64,000 bases of DNA from Alkalicoccus halolimnae. Lineage in GTDB: Bacteria; Bacillota; Bacilli; Bacillales; Salisediminibacteriaceae. A program made the translations under genes and the position numbers. Positions 36,105 through 46,030 of this stretch are shown one piece after another; within the stretch, counting starts at the first letter, position 1; the number at the start of each line of letters is the position of its first letter. The DNA lies in the NCBI RefSeq assembly GCF_008014775.2, contig NZ_CP144914.1, positions 1,674,001 to 1,738,000 on the forward strand, given 5' to 3'. Under the pieces are notes generated by a model. That model saw only the letters and a program-made list of their open reading frames with translations. It was not told the DNA's origin and did no database searches.

Positions 36105-36375
36105 ATCCTTTATATTCAGCTATGTTAAAGTCCCGGATTCTTACGTGAAGAATCGGAAATGGCTTTCCGGCTTACGATTACAGAAAGTAACTTCACTTAA
36201 AAAGCTCGTGGGCCAGGCTTAAACGAGAGAAGGTTTAAGGGTTAAAACAGTTTTTTAGTGAGATAAAGTAAGTTTTCCCAAAACGTGCGAAAGAACCAAG
36301 TCTCGTGTTGATAAATGTAGAAAGCTCCGATTCGGCCTTGCCGGGGAGGAGCTTTCTTTTTTCCGAGTCCCGCTG
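36105..36375 (-). repeat. Composite dispersed repeat, modules C and B in reverse orientation
   Basis: Reverse complement of 1490–1760: GGCTTTCCGGCTTACGATTA, GGGCCAGGCTTAAACG, AAAACGTGCGAAAGAACC, and the hairpin GAAAGCTCC … GGAGCTTTC at 36330–36358. The last hairpin could also act as a terminator after the MarR gene. Nothing else was found in 36050–36430. Confidence 0.7.
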
Positions 36376-36430
36376 AATGCGTCTGCTGGTTTATATCTCA
36401 CGGACATATGATACATATAAGAACGGGTTT

Positions 36431-37738
36431 CTATGATTTGACCACTGTCTGGCTTTGTGCATTTTTTTTAAGTTCGAATGGAGAATCTTTAATTCTCGTC
36501 ACTTCCTGAATGACAAAACCACTCTCAGGAATTGCGGGAACTCTGGATAGGCTCCATGATAAATCCTGTTCCGGCACAAAGTAAGTAATGTTATCATTAA
36601 AATATTTAAAGAACGACCGCATAACCATCACAGTCAGCCATTCTCCCGCGCACCTGTGCCCTGCATAGTGATTTCCTCCTCCTTGTGGAACAAAAGAAAA
36701 GGGACTGCCTTCCCATTCCTTAAATCTTTCAGGAAAGAAGTTTTCCGGGTTGGTCCAGCTGTCAGGGTGGCGGTTTGTTCCATAAAAATCGAGTACCGTC
36801 AGAGTGTTTTTCTTGAATGTATATCCTTCCCAAGAGAATGTTTTTTTAACTTTAGCTGCCATAGCAGGTGCAAACGGATAAAAGCGGCGGACTTCCTGAG
36901 CAAACATCTTACTGTAGTTATCTTTATCCTCAATCAGTTTTTCTTTTACTCCTGGATGTTCCTCTAAGGCTGTAAAACCAAAGACGAGAAAATATGCTGT
37001 CGCTACTAAAGGGCGTACTGCATTATTGAGTTCAACAGCTGCAGCAGAGGGTTCGAGCTTTTTCCCCTTCATATCCCGATGGTGGGCAATAATATATGCG
37101 GCAGAATACTCCGGTGGATTTATTTTTTCTTTTCTGATGTCTTTTATGATTTGAGAAAGCCACTTTTCCTGATTTTCCCGTGCCTTTCTTCCTTCTTTCA
37201 GTCTCTTGACAGAGCCGAAAGAGTCCACCATTAAACCCATTTCTTCTGTCCTCTTAGCAGCGTCTTCCTCCGAAAGAGGCACCCCAGCCCATCTGCATCC
37301 GCTGCGTACAAGCACTTCCTTCAATTCTTCAAAAACAACGACACGAGGTTTTGTTTCCCATTCCTGCACTTTTTTCTCCAGTTCCTCAAGAGCAATATCT
37401 TTCATTTCTTCAAGTCTTTCCGGAGTCATCATAGATAAAAACATCTGCTTGCGGTGCCGGTGGGAAGGACCGTCCATCCCATGAACTCCGCTGCCAAGAA
37501 GAGATTTACTGATAGCGGAAGGAACAGCGTTTTTACGGATGAAAAGATCTTTATTATAGAATAACTCTACTGCTTCAGCTCCTCCCATACAAATTGCTTT
37601 TTTCCCTAGAAGTCTGGTTTCAAAAATATCAGAATCCAGGCTTTTTCTTCTGTCTGAAATAAACGTGAAACCTTCTTTTATCAGGTTTCTTGTGTTATCA
37701 ATTCCTTTGGCTTTAGGAATGGGGTGTTTTATCTTCAT
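36431..37738 (-). CDS. Cytochrome P450, CYP152 fatty-acid peroxygenase type
   Basis: 435 residues. Heme loop FSFVPQGGGNHYAGHRCAGEW (Cys ligand in HRCAG). The I-helix lacks the usual acid–Thr pair and has NAVRPLVATAY, the Arg-Pro pair of P450 BS-beta peroxygenases that anchors the substrate carboxylate. ExxR motif in EVRRF. Such enzymes use H2O2 to hydroxylate or decarboxylate fatty acids with no reductase partner, and none is nearby. ATG with GGAGG. A weak sigma-B-like promoter (GTTTTA, 13 bp, GGGTAG) lies at 37786–37810 on the same strand. The gap 37739–38170 shows no other feature. Confidence 0.92.
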   Translation of the reverse strand: MKIKHPIPKAKGIDNTRNLIKEGFTFISDRRKSLDSDIFETRLLGKKAICMGGAEAVELFYNKDLFIRKNAVPSAISKSLLGSGVHGMDGPSHRHRKQMFLSMMTPERLEEMKDIALEELEKKVQEWETKPRVVVFEELKEVLVRSGCRWAGVPLSEEDAAKRTEEMGLMVDSFGSVKRLKEGRKARENQEKWLSQIIKDIRKEKINPPEYSAAYIIAHHRDMKGKKLEPSAAAVELNNAVRPLVATAYFLVFGFTALEEHPGVKEKLIEDKDNYSKMFAQEVRRFYPFAPAMAAKVKKTFSWEGYTFKKNTLTVLDFYGTNRHPDSWTNPENFFPERFKEWEGSPFSFVPQGGGNHYAGHRCAGEWLTVMVMRSFFKYFNDNITYFVPEQDLSWSLSRVPAIPESGFVIQEVTRIKDSPFELKKNAQSQTVVKS

Positions 37739-38170
37739 TTTTTTCCTCCAGTTTTTATAATATAACGATTATACCTACTCCTTAACTACCCCTTAAAACC
37801 ATAATAAAACAAGAGCCGGTTTAATAATGCTGCATGGGATAGGGACATACCTCTTTTTAGAACCACCATAAGGAGAGGAATTAACCTTCCTTGGCAGAAG
37901 ATGTACCCGACGTCGAAGCAGGAGGGGTATTGAGGGAGTAAGTGAAGCAGGTGACTCCTCTTCTAATAGGAATAACACGAAAAAAGCGGTCCCTGCCGCG
38001 TTAACTGTCCACAACTGCTCTTGAAAAATTTGATATTGAAAACAACGCCCCTTGTCCGCCGTTGTCCACTGCTCCAGTTACAACCAAGGAATTGTAAAGA
38101 GAAGCTTTTAAATAATTAATTCGGCATATAGAGTTGCCTAAGGAAGAATAAATTTAATAGATAGTACGCC

Positions 38171-38989
38171 TTATAAATCATTTAAAAACTGAGTTATTTC
38201 CTGCCAGTAGACAGGATCGCCTTGAAGCGTATTATGACCCTCTCCACTAATGGTCACGATACGCGTTTTCCCATCCCATCTGGAAAAGGTTTTATGAGAA
38301 TGTTCTGCTGGTATCACTTGATCCTCATCAGCTGTAATTCCAAGGAGAGGAGAAGAAATAGTTTCTGCCATCTCGCTCACTTCAAAAGGGTGCCGGATAA
38401 ATCGTTCTACAGGAAAGAGAGGATGCCGTTCCCCCTGAAGACGTGTTCTTGAGTCATATGGAGAAATAAGAATAGTTGCTGCTACAGGACGCTGCTTTGA
38501 AACATAGGATGCTGCAGAAGTGCCCATGCTTCTGCCGGCAGCAACGATTTTATGAGAATTAATATCCTCTCGGGAGGAAACGTAGTCAAATAAAGCTGTT
38601 CCGTCCTTATACAAATTGTCCTCTCCCGGAGTGCCGGTACTTTTACCATATCCACGGTAATTCATGAAAAGAACAGACCAGTCATCTGGATATTGATTAC
38701 TTTCAAGAGCGGTTGAAGCTTCTTCGGCATTTCCTCCGAAATAAATAACGAGCGGAGATGGGGAATTTTTGTCACTGTGCTGAAGCCATCCATGTAGAAT
38801 ATTCCCATCTTCAGTCTCGAAGTTTATTTCTTCTGTATTATGGAAATGTTCGTTCACCTGGTTAATTCGTTCTTCAGATAAAGAAGCCCCTTGAAACAGA
38901 CTTTCCTCCTGGCTGCTGATGACATTCCATGCAAAAAGAAAATAGACGGCTATAGCTGCTGTAAGACACGCTCCTATAAAAACTTTCAA
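38171..38989 (-). CDS. Membrane-anchored alpha/beta hydrolase
   Basis: 272 residues. An N-terminal hydrophobic segment (~5–22) is followed by an alpha/beta hydrolase domain: FMNYRGYGKSTG, nucleophile Ser in AAGRSMGTSAA, Asp in ITADEDQVIP and His in SGEGHNTL. The catalytic domain is probably outside the membrane. TTG start with AAAGGAGGTG. Similar to YqkD/BEM46-type proteins; substrate unknown. Confidence 0.87.
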   Translation of the reverse strand: MKVFIGACLTAAIAVYFLFAWNVISSQEESLFQGASLSEERINQVNEHFHNTEEINFETEDGNILHGWLQHSDKNSPSPLVIYFGGNAEEASTALESNQYPDDWSVLFMNYRGYGKSTGTPGEDNLYKDGTALFDYVSSREDINSHKIVAAGRSMGTSAASYVSKQRPVAATILISPYDSRTRLQGERHPLFPVERFIRHPFEVSEMAETISSPLLGITADEDQVIPAEHSHKTFSRWDGKTRIVTISGEGHNTLQGDPVYWQEITQFLNDL

Positions 38990-39171
38990 TTATACAGCAC
39001 CTCCTTTCGAATTGTTCAGGACAAAATTTCTGGGATGCCCTGAAAAATCGGCTGGCACCGGGTAAAGCTCCGTTGTTGCCGCATACGTATTTTAGAGTTA
39101 CAATTAAATACTGGTAAGTATAGTTCATTTTAAAAACGTTGTCGGGATGATAACGATGAGGAGAGATCGAT

Positions 39172-39891
39172 ATGGAAAGACTACAGAAAATTATAGCTGG
39201 TGCTGGAATTACTTCCAGGCGAAAAGCTGAAAAACTTATCGAAGATGGGAAAGTATCTGTAAATGGTACCATAGTAAAAGAGCTGGGAGCGAAAGCCGAT
39301 GTTAACAGTGATGAAATCGTAGTGGATGGCATGCCTCTTGAAAAAGAAGAACCTGTCTATTACCTTCTCTACAAACCTTCCGGAGTCATTTCCAGTGTGA
39401 AAGATGAAGCTGGAAGAAAAGTCGTCACTGATTATCTCCCTACAGAGAAACGTATCTACCCAGTAGGAAGACTTGACTTTGATACTTCCGGAGTATTGAT
39501 AATGACTAACGATGGAGAATTTGCTAATATGCTGATGCATCCAAAATATAAAGTCGAGAAAACCTATTTTGCAAAGGTAGAAGGAATTCCTGATAAGCAG
39601 AAGCTGCAAAAGCTCAGCAGAGGAATTTATCTTGACGGAGTAAAAACAGCACCTGCCTTCGTAAAACTGCGAAAAAGTGAAAACAAAAAAGGTACATCAA
39701 TTATTGAGCTTGTTATCCACGAAGGCAGAAACAGACAGGTGCGCCGCATGCTGGAAGAAGTCGGACATCCGGTTTTAAAGCTGAAGCGGGAACGATACGG
39801 TATTCTCGATTTGAAAGGATTGAATGCGGGAGAATACAGAGAGTTAAAACCTCACGAAGTTAAGAAACTGCGTGAATTGTCTGTCACATAA
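39172..39891 (+). CDS. rluB: 23S rRNA pseudouridine synthase RluB
   Basis: 239 residues. N-terminal S4 domain (ERLQKIIAGAGITSRRKAEKLI) and an RsuA-family catalytic domain with Asp in GRLDFDTSGVLI, then HEGRNRQVRRMLE. Modifies U2605 (E. coli numbering) of 23S rRNA. Precedes resA, as in B. subtilis. Confidence 0.94.
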   Translation: MERLQKIIAGAGITSRRKAEKLIEDGKVSVNGTIVKELGAKADVNSDEIVVDGMPLEKEEPVYYLLYKPSGVISSVKDEAGRKVVTDYLPTEKRIYPVGRLDFDTSGVLIMTNDGEFANMLMHPKYKVEKTYFAKVEGIPDKQKLQKLSRGIYLDGVKTAPAFVKLRKSENKKGTSIIELVIHEGRNRQVRRMLEEVGHPVLKLKRERYGILDLKGLNAGEYRELKPHEVKKLRELSVT

Positions 39892-39984
39892 CGTTCGTAA
39901 AAATTAATTTAGTCAGCTGTATACATTTTACTGCAGATGATAAGATTAAGTAGAGCAACATTAACTCTGAAGAGGAGTGTCTAT

Positions 39985-40512
39985 ATGAAAAAACGCCGGC
40001 TTTGGATGCGGACTGCTATTCTTCTGGTAATGGCAGCTGCAATTGGATATACGTTTTATAACCATTTTTCGGAAGAGCGCGGACTTGTTGATGCCGGAGA
40101 TGAAGCTCCTAATTTCATCCTTGAAGATGCAAATGGCGAAGAAGTCGAGCTGGATAATATGGAAGGGCAGGGAGTTTACTTAAACTTCTGGGCAACTTAC
40201 TGTACGTACTGCCGGGATAAAATGGATTACTTAAAAGAATACCAGGAAGAATATGCTCAAAAAGACGTGCAGGTAATTAATGTTAATGTGGATGAAACTA
40301 CTCTGCAGGTTGAACGTCATAAGGAAAGGTACGACCTCGATTTCGACTTATTCATTGACCGGAATATGGTTGTAAGCACAGAATATGGTGTTGGAGTACT
40401 TCCTTCCGTCTACCTTATCGATGAAGAGGGACAAGTGATAGAGAGGCAGGTAGGAGGTAAAACAGAAGAGCAGGTAGTAGCGGCATTGGATAAACTGGTG
40501 CCGGATAATTAA
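39985..40512 (+). CDS. resA: Thiol-disulfide oxidoreductase ResA
   Basis: 175 residues. One N-terminal membrane anchor and a TlpA-type domain outside the membrane. ResA reduces apocytochrome c heme-site cysteines for ResBC. The active site reads WATYCTYCRDKM, whereas B. subtilis ResA has CEPC; the Pro of most TlpA proteins and the acidic Glu are absent here. LPSVYLID gives the cis-Pro loop. ATG 39985 follows AGAGGAGTG. The resB start is 12 bp downstream. Confidence 0.93.
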   Translation: MKKRRLWMRTAILLVMAAAIGYTFYNHFSEERGLVDAGDEAPNFILEDANGEEVELDNMEGQGVYLNFWATYCTYCRDKMDYLKEYQEEYAQKDVQVINVNVDETTLQVERHKERYDLDFDLFIDRNMVVSTEYGVGVLPSVYLIDEEGQVIERQVGGKTEEQVVAALDKLVPDN

Positions 40513-40524
40513 CGGGGGTTCATA

Positions 40525-42198
40525 ATGAATAAAGTAACGTGTGAATGCGGACATAAAAACCCATTTGGTACCTACCTCTGTGAGTCTTGCGGAAAGCCGC
40601 TTAAAGAAGACGGCAGACTTGCCAATATGCGGTATGAAGGGGTTGCGAGAAGATCCCAGACATACAAAAAAACGATTGTTGACAGAGTCTGGAACTTCTT
40701 TTCTTCTGTGAAAGTAGGTATCTGGATTATAGTGCTCCTCCTGGTTTCATCTTCTATAGGTACGCTTTTTCCGCAGGAGATGTATATTCCACCCGGAGAA
40801 GACCCATCCCTTTATTATGCTCAGGAATATGGAATTTTAGGGCAGCTTTATTACGATCTTGGTTTTCATAATTTATACAGCTCATGGTGGTATATGCTGC
40901 TGATCGCAGCCCTGGGTATTTCTCTTGTTATTGCAAGTCTGGATCGATTCGTACCTTTATACCGGGCTTTAAAAAACCAGCGTGTAACACGACATGCTGC
41001 TTTTATGAAGAAACAGCGTGTTTTTGGGGAGGCTCCAATAGCTGACTCCACAGATAAAGATTTTCAGACAGCAAAAAAGGCCCTCGAAAAAAAACGTTAT
41101 AAAGTTCGAGAAGAAAACGGAAACTTACTGGCTGAAAAAGGAAGATTTGCCCGGTGGGGTCCCTATGTCAATCATATAGGGCTGATTATCTTTTTAATAG
41201 GCGGGATGCTCCGCTTTTTCCCCGGAATGTATCTCGATGATTACGTATGGGTCCGTGAAGGTGATACAGAAGTAATAACAGGGACTAATGGAGAGTATTT
41301 TGTTGAGAATAATGAATTTCTTGTCGAACTGTATGACGAGGAGCAGGAGGACATTTTCCAGGAAGCGCTGACACGCCAGAATGCCCCTGTAGTTTCCAAC
41401 TACCAGACTAGTGCGACGCTGTATAAACGGTCTTCGGAAACTTTAGGGAGTGAAACGGAACTGGAAAAGATTGAAGATCACGACATACGCGTGAACCATC
41501 CGCTCACCTTTGAAGGTATTTCCCTTTATCAAGTCGACTATCGTCTGAACGAACTTTCTAATTTCACTTTCGGTATTGAATCCGAAGACAATCAGGAAAA
41601 TGTAGAGAATATTTCTTTTGAAGTAGACTTAACGGATCCGCAGATGTTATACGAATTGGATAACGATTATCAAGTGGAAATCATTGAATATTTTCCTAAT
41701 TTTTATATTAATGATGACGGTGAACCTTCTACACTGAATCGTGTTCCCGATAATCCCCGAATTATATTTGAATTGTTTCCACCGGGTGTGGATCCAGAAC
41801 AGGATAGCGGGGAAATCAGTTTAATAGGCGTCCAGGTAAATGAAGAGCTCAATGGAGAGCATGATCATGCAATAAGAATGCTTGATGTCGAAATGGTCGA
41901 CGTAACCGGACTAACAGTGCGAAGAGATCATACGCTGCCTGTTATCATTACTGGCGGTATAATATTTATGATTGGGCTTGTACAGGGATCGTACTGGCAC
42001 CACAGGCGTATATGGCTGCAGCGCAAAGACGGAAAGATAATGATCGCCGGACATGCGAATAAGAACTGGCATGCATTAAAAAAGGATATAGCCCTCTTGC
42101 GAAGCGGAACCAATCTGCCGGGAGCGCTGGACCAGCTTGATGAAGAAAAAGATGAAGATCCTTTAGGTAACAAAAAAACAAATGAAGGAGGCGGCTGA
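40525..42198 (+). CDS. resB: Cytochrome c biogenesis protein ResB (Ccs1)
   Basis: 557 residues. It opens with a zinc-ribbon-like segment (CECGHKNPFG…CESCGK), followed by membrane helices with VKVGIWIIVLLL and SSIGTLFPQ. A large extracytoplasmic domain and a last helix near residue 480 follow. With ResC it carries heme to the outer face and attaches it to apocytochromes. The soluble region is strongly acidic, as in halophile exported proteins. Confidence 0.95.
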   Translation: MNKVTCECGHKNPFGTYLCESCGKPLKEDGRLANMRYEGVARRSQTYKKTIVDRVWNFFSSVKVGIWIIVLLLVSSSIGTLFPQEMYIPPGEDPSLYYAQEYGILGQLYYDLGFHNLYSSWWYMLLIAALGISLVIASLDRFVPLYRALKNQRVTRHAAFMKKQRVFGEAPIADSTDKDFQTAKKALEKKRYKVREENGNLLAEKGRFARWGPYVNHIGLIIFLIGGMLRFFPGMYLDDYVWVREGDTEVITGTNGEYFVENNEFLVELYDEEQEDIFQEALTRQNAPVVSNYQTSATLYKRSSETLGSETELEKIEDHDIRVNHPLTFEGISLYQVDYRLNELSNFTFGIESEDNQENVENISFEVDLTDPQMLYELDNDYQVEIIEYFPNFYINDDGEPSTLNRVPDNPRIIFELFPPGVDPEQDSGEISLIGVQVNEELNGEHDHAIRMLDVEMVDVTGLTVRRDHTLPVIITGGIIFMIGLVQGSYWHHRRIWLQRKDGKIMIAGHANKNWHALKKDIALLRSGTNLPGALDQLDEEKDEDPLGNKKTNEGGG

Positions 42199-42202
42199 TG
42201 CT

Positions 42203-43387
42203 ATGCTGGAATTCAGCAGTACTCTACTGTACATTGCTTTCGGTTTATATTTAGCAGCTACGATTCTTTTTGCAGTATCGATCACCGGCAGGAAGTTTAA
42301 AAATAAAAGCGGGGAAGAGCGTAATAAAGCAGGATTATTTGGATATATAAGCGCTGCACTGGCACTGATTTTCGCTATATCTTACTTTATTACCCGCTGG
42401 CTGGCAGTTGGATATGCACCGGTAAGTAATATGTTTGAATATACAACAGTTCTCGGGATCACGATGTCACTAGCTTTTGTCATTATCTATCCGATATATA
42501 AAAATAATTATCTCGGATTATTCACAATGCCGATAGTGATGTTGATTATTGCCTACGCTTCCATGTTTCCGGGCGAGGCTCAGCCATTGATTCCTGCGCT
42601 TCAGTCAAACTGGCTGTTTATTCATGTAATTACGACAGCTATCGGACAAGGAATACTCGCAATTGGTTTCGCTGCGGGTCTGTTATATCTCGTACGTATG
42701 ATAGATTTCACAAAAGCTTCCAGAAAAGTTAAGAGTATTGAATTTATTATGTTCGGATTGTTAGCTACAATTGCTTATATTTTTATAGGGATTGGTTTTG
42801 GTGCGGCAGATTATACTGCAACGTTTAATTATGTTGACGAAACTGGAGAATCTGCAGAAGTGAACTATGTTCTTCCCCCTCTGGTAGGTCCAAATGAAGG
42901 AGAACTTATTTCAGAACAGGGATTTGATCCGGTTTTGTCTATGCCTGAATATATCCGTAGTGATGATGTAAACACCGTACTGTGGTCAATTATTGGTGGG
43001 CTGATCTTATACAGCGGAATGCGGTTGGGATTCAGAAAACCGATTGGCGGAGTTTTACAGCCGATTGTAAGAAAGGTTAATCCACAGACAGTGGATGAAA
43101 TAAGCTACCGGGCAATTGCGATAGGATTTCCGGTGTTTACACTGGGTGGACTGATATTTGCAATGATCTGGGCACAGATAGCCTGGACACGCTTCTGGGG
43201 ATGGGATCCTAAGGAAGTTTGGGCCCTTATTACATTTCTATTCTATGCAGTCTATCTTCATCTTCGATTATCGAGGGGCTGGCAGGGAGAAAAAAGTGCA
43301 TGGCTTTGTGTAATCGGTTTTGCAATCATTATGTTTAATCTGATATTTGTAAACCTTATAATCGCCGGACTTCACTCTTATGCGTAA
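42203..43387 (+). CDS. resC: Cytochrome c biogenesis protein ResC (CcsB/CcsA)
   Basis: 394 residues and about eight to ten membrane helices. The heme-handling motif WGRFWGWDPKEVW appears as TRFWGWDPKEVWALI near residue 330, and conserved His residues lie around it (YLHLRLSRGW, LHSYA). ATG 42203 follows GAAGGAGG; the ATG at 42182 overlaps resB and that site. A terminator follows. Confidence 0.95.
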   Translation: MLEFSSTLLYIAFGLYLAATILFAVSITGRKFKNKSGEERNKAGLFGYISAALALIFAISYFITRWLAVGYAPVSNMFEYTTVLGITMSLAFVIIYPIYKNNYLGLFTMPIVMLIIAYASMFPGEAQPLIPALQSNWLFIHVITTAIGQGILAIGFAAGLLYLVRMIDFTKASRKVKSIEFIMFGLLATIAYIFIGIGFGAADYTATFNYVDETGESAEVNYVLPPLVGPNEGELISEQGFDPVLSMPEYIRSDDVNTVLWSIIGGLILYSGMRLGFRKPIGGVLQPIVRKVNPQTVDEISYRAIAIGFPVFTLGGLIFAMIWAQIAWTRFWGWDPKEVWALITFLFYAVYLHLRLSRGWQGEKSAWLCVIGFAIIMFNLIFVNLIIAGLHSYA

Positions 43388-43411
43388 TTTCGATACAATA
43401 TAATCAGGAAT

Positions 43412-43450
43412 AAAAAGGCTGTCCGTTGTTTTCAATTGGACAGCCTTTTA
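43412..43450 (+). terminator. Terminator between resABC and resDE
   Basis: AAAAGGCTGTCC … GGACAGCCTTTT stem-loop; it ends 16 bp before the resD start, so it may attenuate read-through. Confidence 0.8.
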
Positions 43451-43465
43451 CATGGAGGGATAAGG

Positions 43466-44194
43466 ATGACCGATACGGAACAACAGACAAGGGTATTAAT
43501 AGTTGACGATGAAGAACGTATCCGCAGACTTCTCAGGATGTATTTGGAAAAAGAAAATTATATCGTTGAAGATGCCGAAAATGGAGAAGCAGCGCTGGAT
43601 ATGGCGATTAGTACAGACTATGATTTAATCGTTCTCGATCTGATGATGCCTGGTATTGATGGCATACAAGTATGTGAAGAAATTCGAAAACATAAAGCTA
43701 CTCCTATCATCATGCTCACCGCAAAAGGAGAAGAAATAAACCGAGTGCAGGGCTTCGAGGCAGGAACAGACGATTACATTGTAAAACCATTCAGCCCAAG
43801 AGAAGTTGTTTTAAGGGTTAAGGCTCTGCTGAGAAGATCGTCCTCTACAAAATTTCTGCAGACAGAAACGAAAACAAAAGAAATATTTGAATTCTCTCAT
43901 TTAACAATTGACGATGATGCTCATAGAGTCACAGTCCAAAATAAATTAATAAACTTAACTCCAAAAGAATATGAGCTTCTTCTTTATCTGGCACAGGCTC
44001 CGGATAAAGTGTTTGCTAGAGAGCAGCTTTTGAAAGATGTTTGGAATTATGAATTTTTTGGCGATCTGCGTACTGTGGATACCCATATTAAACGCCTTAG
44101 GGAGAAACTGAGTCATATTGAACCGAAAGCGGCAGACATGATTAAAACTGTCTGGGGTGTTGGTTATAAGTTTGAGGACGCTGAACAGGGATGA
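43466..44194 (+). CDS. resD: Response regulator ResD
   Basis: 242 residues, OmpR/PhoB family. Receiver: VDDEERIRRL, phospho-Asp in LIVLDLMMPG, Thr in LTAKGEE and Lys in YIVKPFSPRE. C-terminal winged helix with LTPKEYELLLYL and RTVDTHIKRLREKL. Controls aerobic and anaerobic respiration genes, including res. ATG follows GGAGGGA. Overlaps resE. Confidence 0.95.
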   Translation: MTDTEQQTRVLIVDDEERIRRLLRMYLEKENYIVEDAENGEAALDMAISTDYDLIVLDLMMPGIDGIQVCEEIRKHKATPIIMLTAKGEEINRVQGFEAGTDDYIVKPFSPREVVLRVKALLRRSSSTKFLQTETKTKEIFEFSHLTIDDDAHRVTVQNKLINLTPKEYELLLYLAQAPDKVFAREQLLKDVWNYEFFGDLRTVDTHIKRLREKLSHIEPKAADMIKTVWGVGYKFEDAEQG

Positions 44195-45960
44195 TGTTCT
44201 GGAGAAGCGTCGTAGGGAAAATCTGGTTTACAATACTACTGCTCGTATCTGTAGTACTGCTTGTATTGACTATTCTGCTTCTTGAGTATTTTGAGCGGTT
44301 TCATGCAGAGCAGGCGGAGGGAGAACTATTAAATCATGCCAATCTCATCGTCAGCTTTCTGGAGTACGAAACAACAGACGGTGAGGCTCTGGATATGAGT
44401 CAGGTTATTTCCGAGTCATACTCTGCACGGGCACTGCTCATCGGGGAAGAAGGGTACTGGTACACCTCTGACGAAGATGAGCAGGAAATCCCGGTAGAAG
44501 TTTTTTATGAACATGATGATTTAGCAAATGTTATGGAGAACGAAGAAACGGTAGTGACCCGGGGAGATTATTCTGTTACAAGAACACAGGGAGAAAATGC
44601 AGAAATTATGATTGTTGGAATGCCGGTAGTATTCGAAGATGGGGAAGAAGGATCCCTGTTTCTTTATCAGTCTCTGGACGTAATAGAAGAAGCGACAAAT
44701 CAGACAAAACAGATTATATTTTTTTCCGCCGGTATAGCGATTATTCTGACTACCGTTTTTGCTTTTTTCCTGACTTCAAGAATAACAGCCCCACTGAGGC
44801 AGATGAGGGCGGCTTCTCTCGAAGTTGCAAAAGGAAATTTTGATACAAAAATACCTATTCAGACTAAAGATGAAATCGGCCTGCTTGCTATGGCTTTCAA
44901 TCGGATGGGACGGGCTTTAAATACCAATTTACATGCGTTGAATCAGGAAAAAGAACAGCTTTCCCATATTTTGAGTTCTATGGCTGACGGAGTTATGACA
45001 TTCAATAAGACAGGGCGTGTCGTAGTAACCAATCCACCTGCTGTAGAATTTATTAATTCATGGAGGTATGAAGAACAGCTGGAGGAAAACAGCGAACCTC
45101 CTCACCTGAATGTTTTATTCCAGAAGGTTCTGAAGCTGGAAGAAGAAGTAGTGGATGAAGTGACGATTCAAGGCAGAACCTGGGTTATATTAATGACACC
45201 TCTTTACGATCAGAATGATATAAGAGGAGCAGTTGCAGTTCTAAGGGATATGACGGAAGAAAGACAGCATGATAAGCTTCGCAAAGACTTTATTGCCAAC
45301 GTTTCTCATGAACTGCGTACCCCTATATCCATGCTCCAGGGATATGGAGAAGCTATAGTGGATGGAATAGCGGAGACAGAAGAAGAGAAAAAAGAAATGG
45401 CACAGATTATCTACGATGAATCATTGAGAATCGGAAGGCTTGTAAATGAACTGCTGGACCTTGCACGCATGGAAGCGGGCCATCTTACATTAGCTAAAGA
45501 AGAAATTCATATTAAAACGATGCAGGAAAAAATCTTAAGAAAATTTCAAGTTATAGCTAAAGAGCAGAATGTCCGACTTATAGGAGAAAATTTGACCCGA
45601 ACTGAATATTTTATTGGTGATCCGGATAGACTCGAACAAGTTATGACTAATTTAATTGATAATGCCTTCAGGCACACCCCTGAAAAAGGAACGATAACTG
45701 TGCGCATGAAAGAAGAAGATAATGGATTGAAAATGGAGGTGGAGGATACTGGAACCGGCATTCCCGAGGAAGACCTTCCATTTGTCTTTGAACGTTTTTA
45801 CAAAGCAGATAAAGCGAGAACTCGCGGAAGGGCAGGTACTGGCCTGGGACTCGCCATTGTACAGAATATCGTCGACGCCCATGGCGGAAAAGTGTCCGTT
45901 CATAGTAAAGTAGGCGAAGGAACGAGCTTTAATGTTTTTCTTCCGATTACCAGAGATTAA
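44191..45960 (+). CDS. resE: Sensor histidine kinase ResE
   Basis: 589 residues. Two membrane helices flank an acidic outer domain (~30–165); then HAMP (~190–245), PAS (~250–355), HisKA with phospho-His in FIANVSHELRTP (~370), and HATPase with NLIDNAFRH, DTGTGIP and GTGLGLAI. Senses redox/oxygen state through an unknown signal. Coupled to resD by ATGATG overlap. Confidence 0.95.
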   Translation: MMFWRSVVGKIWFTILLLVSVVLLVLTILLLEYFERFHAEQAEGELLNHANLIVSFLEYETTDGEALDMSQVISESYSARALLIGEEGYWYTSDEDEQEIPVEVFYEHDDLANVMENEETVVTRGDYSVTRTQGENAEIMIVGMPVVFEDGEEGSLFLYQSLDVIEEATNQTKQIIFFSAGIAIILTTVFAFFLTSRITAPLRQMRAASLEVAKGNFDTKIPIQTKDEIGLLAMAFNRMGRALNTNLHALNQEKEQLSHILSSMADGVMTFNKTGRVVVTNPPAVEFINSWRYEEQLEENSEPPHLNVLFQKVLKLEEEVVDEVTIQGRTWVILMTPLYDQNDIRGAVAVLRDMTEERQHDKLRKDFIANVSHELRTPISMLQGYGEAIVDGIAETEEEKKEMAQIIYDESLRIGRLVNELLDLARMEAGHLTLAKEEIHIKTMQEKILRKFQVIAKEQNVRLIGENLTRTEYFIGDPDRLEQVMTNLIDNAFRHTPEKGTITVRMKEEDNGLKMEVEDTGTGIPEEDLPFVFERFYKADKARTRGRAGTGLGLAIVQNIVDAHGGKVSVHSKVGEGTSFNVFLPITRD

Positions 45961-46030
45961 ATATACAAAAGAAGGTTTCTTATAAGTGTATAAAGCATGA
46001 TTATCATTTACGAATATGAAGGAGGACAAT

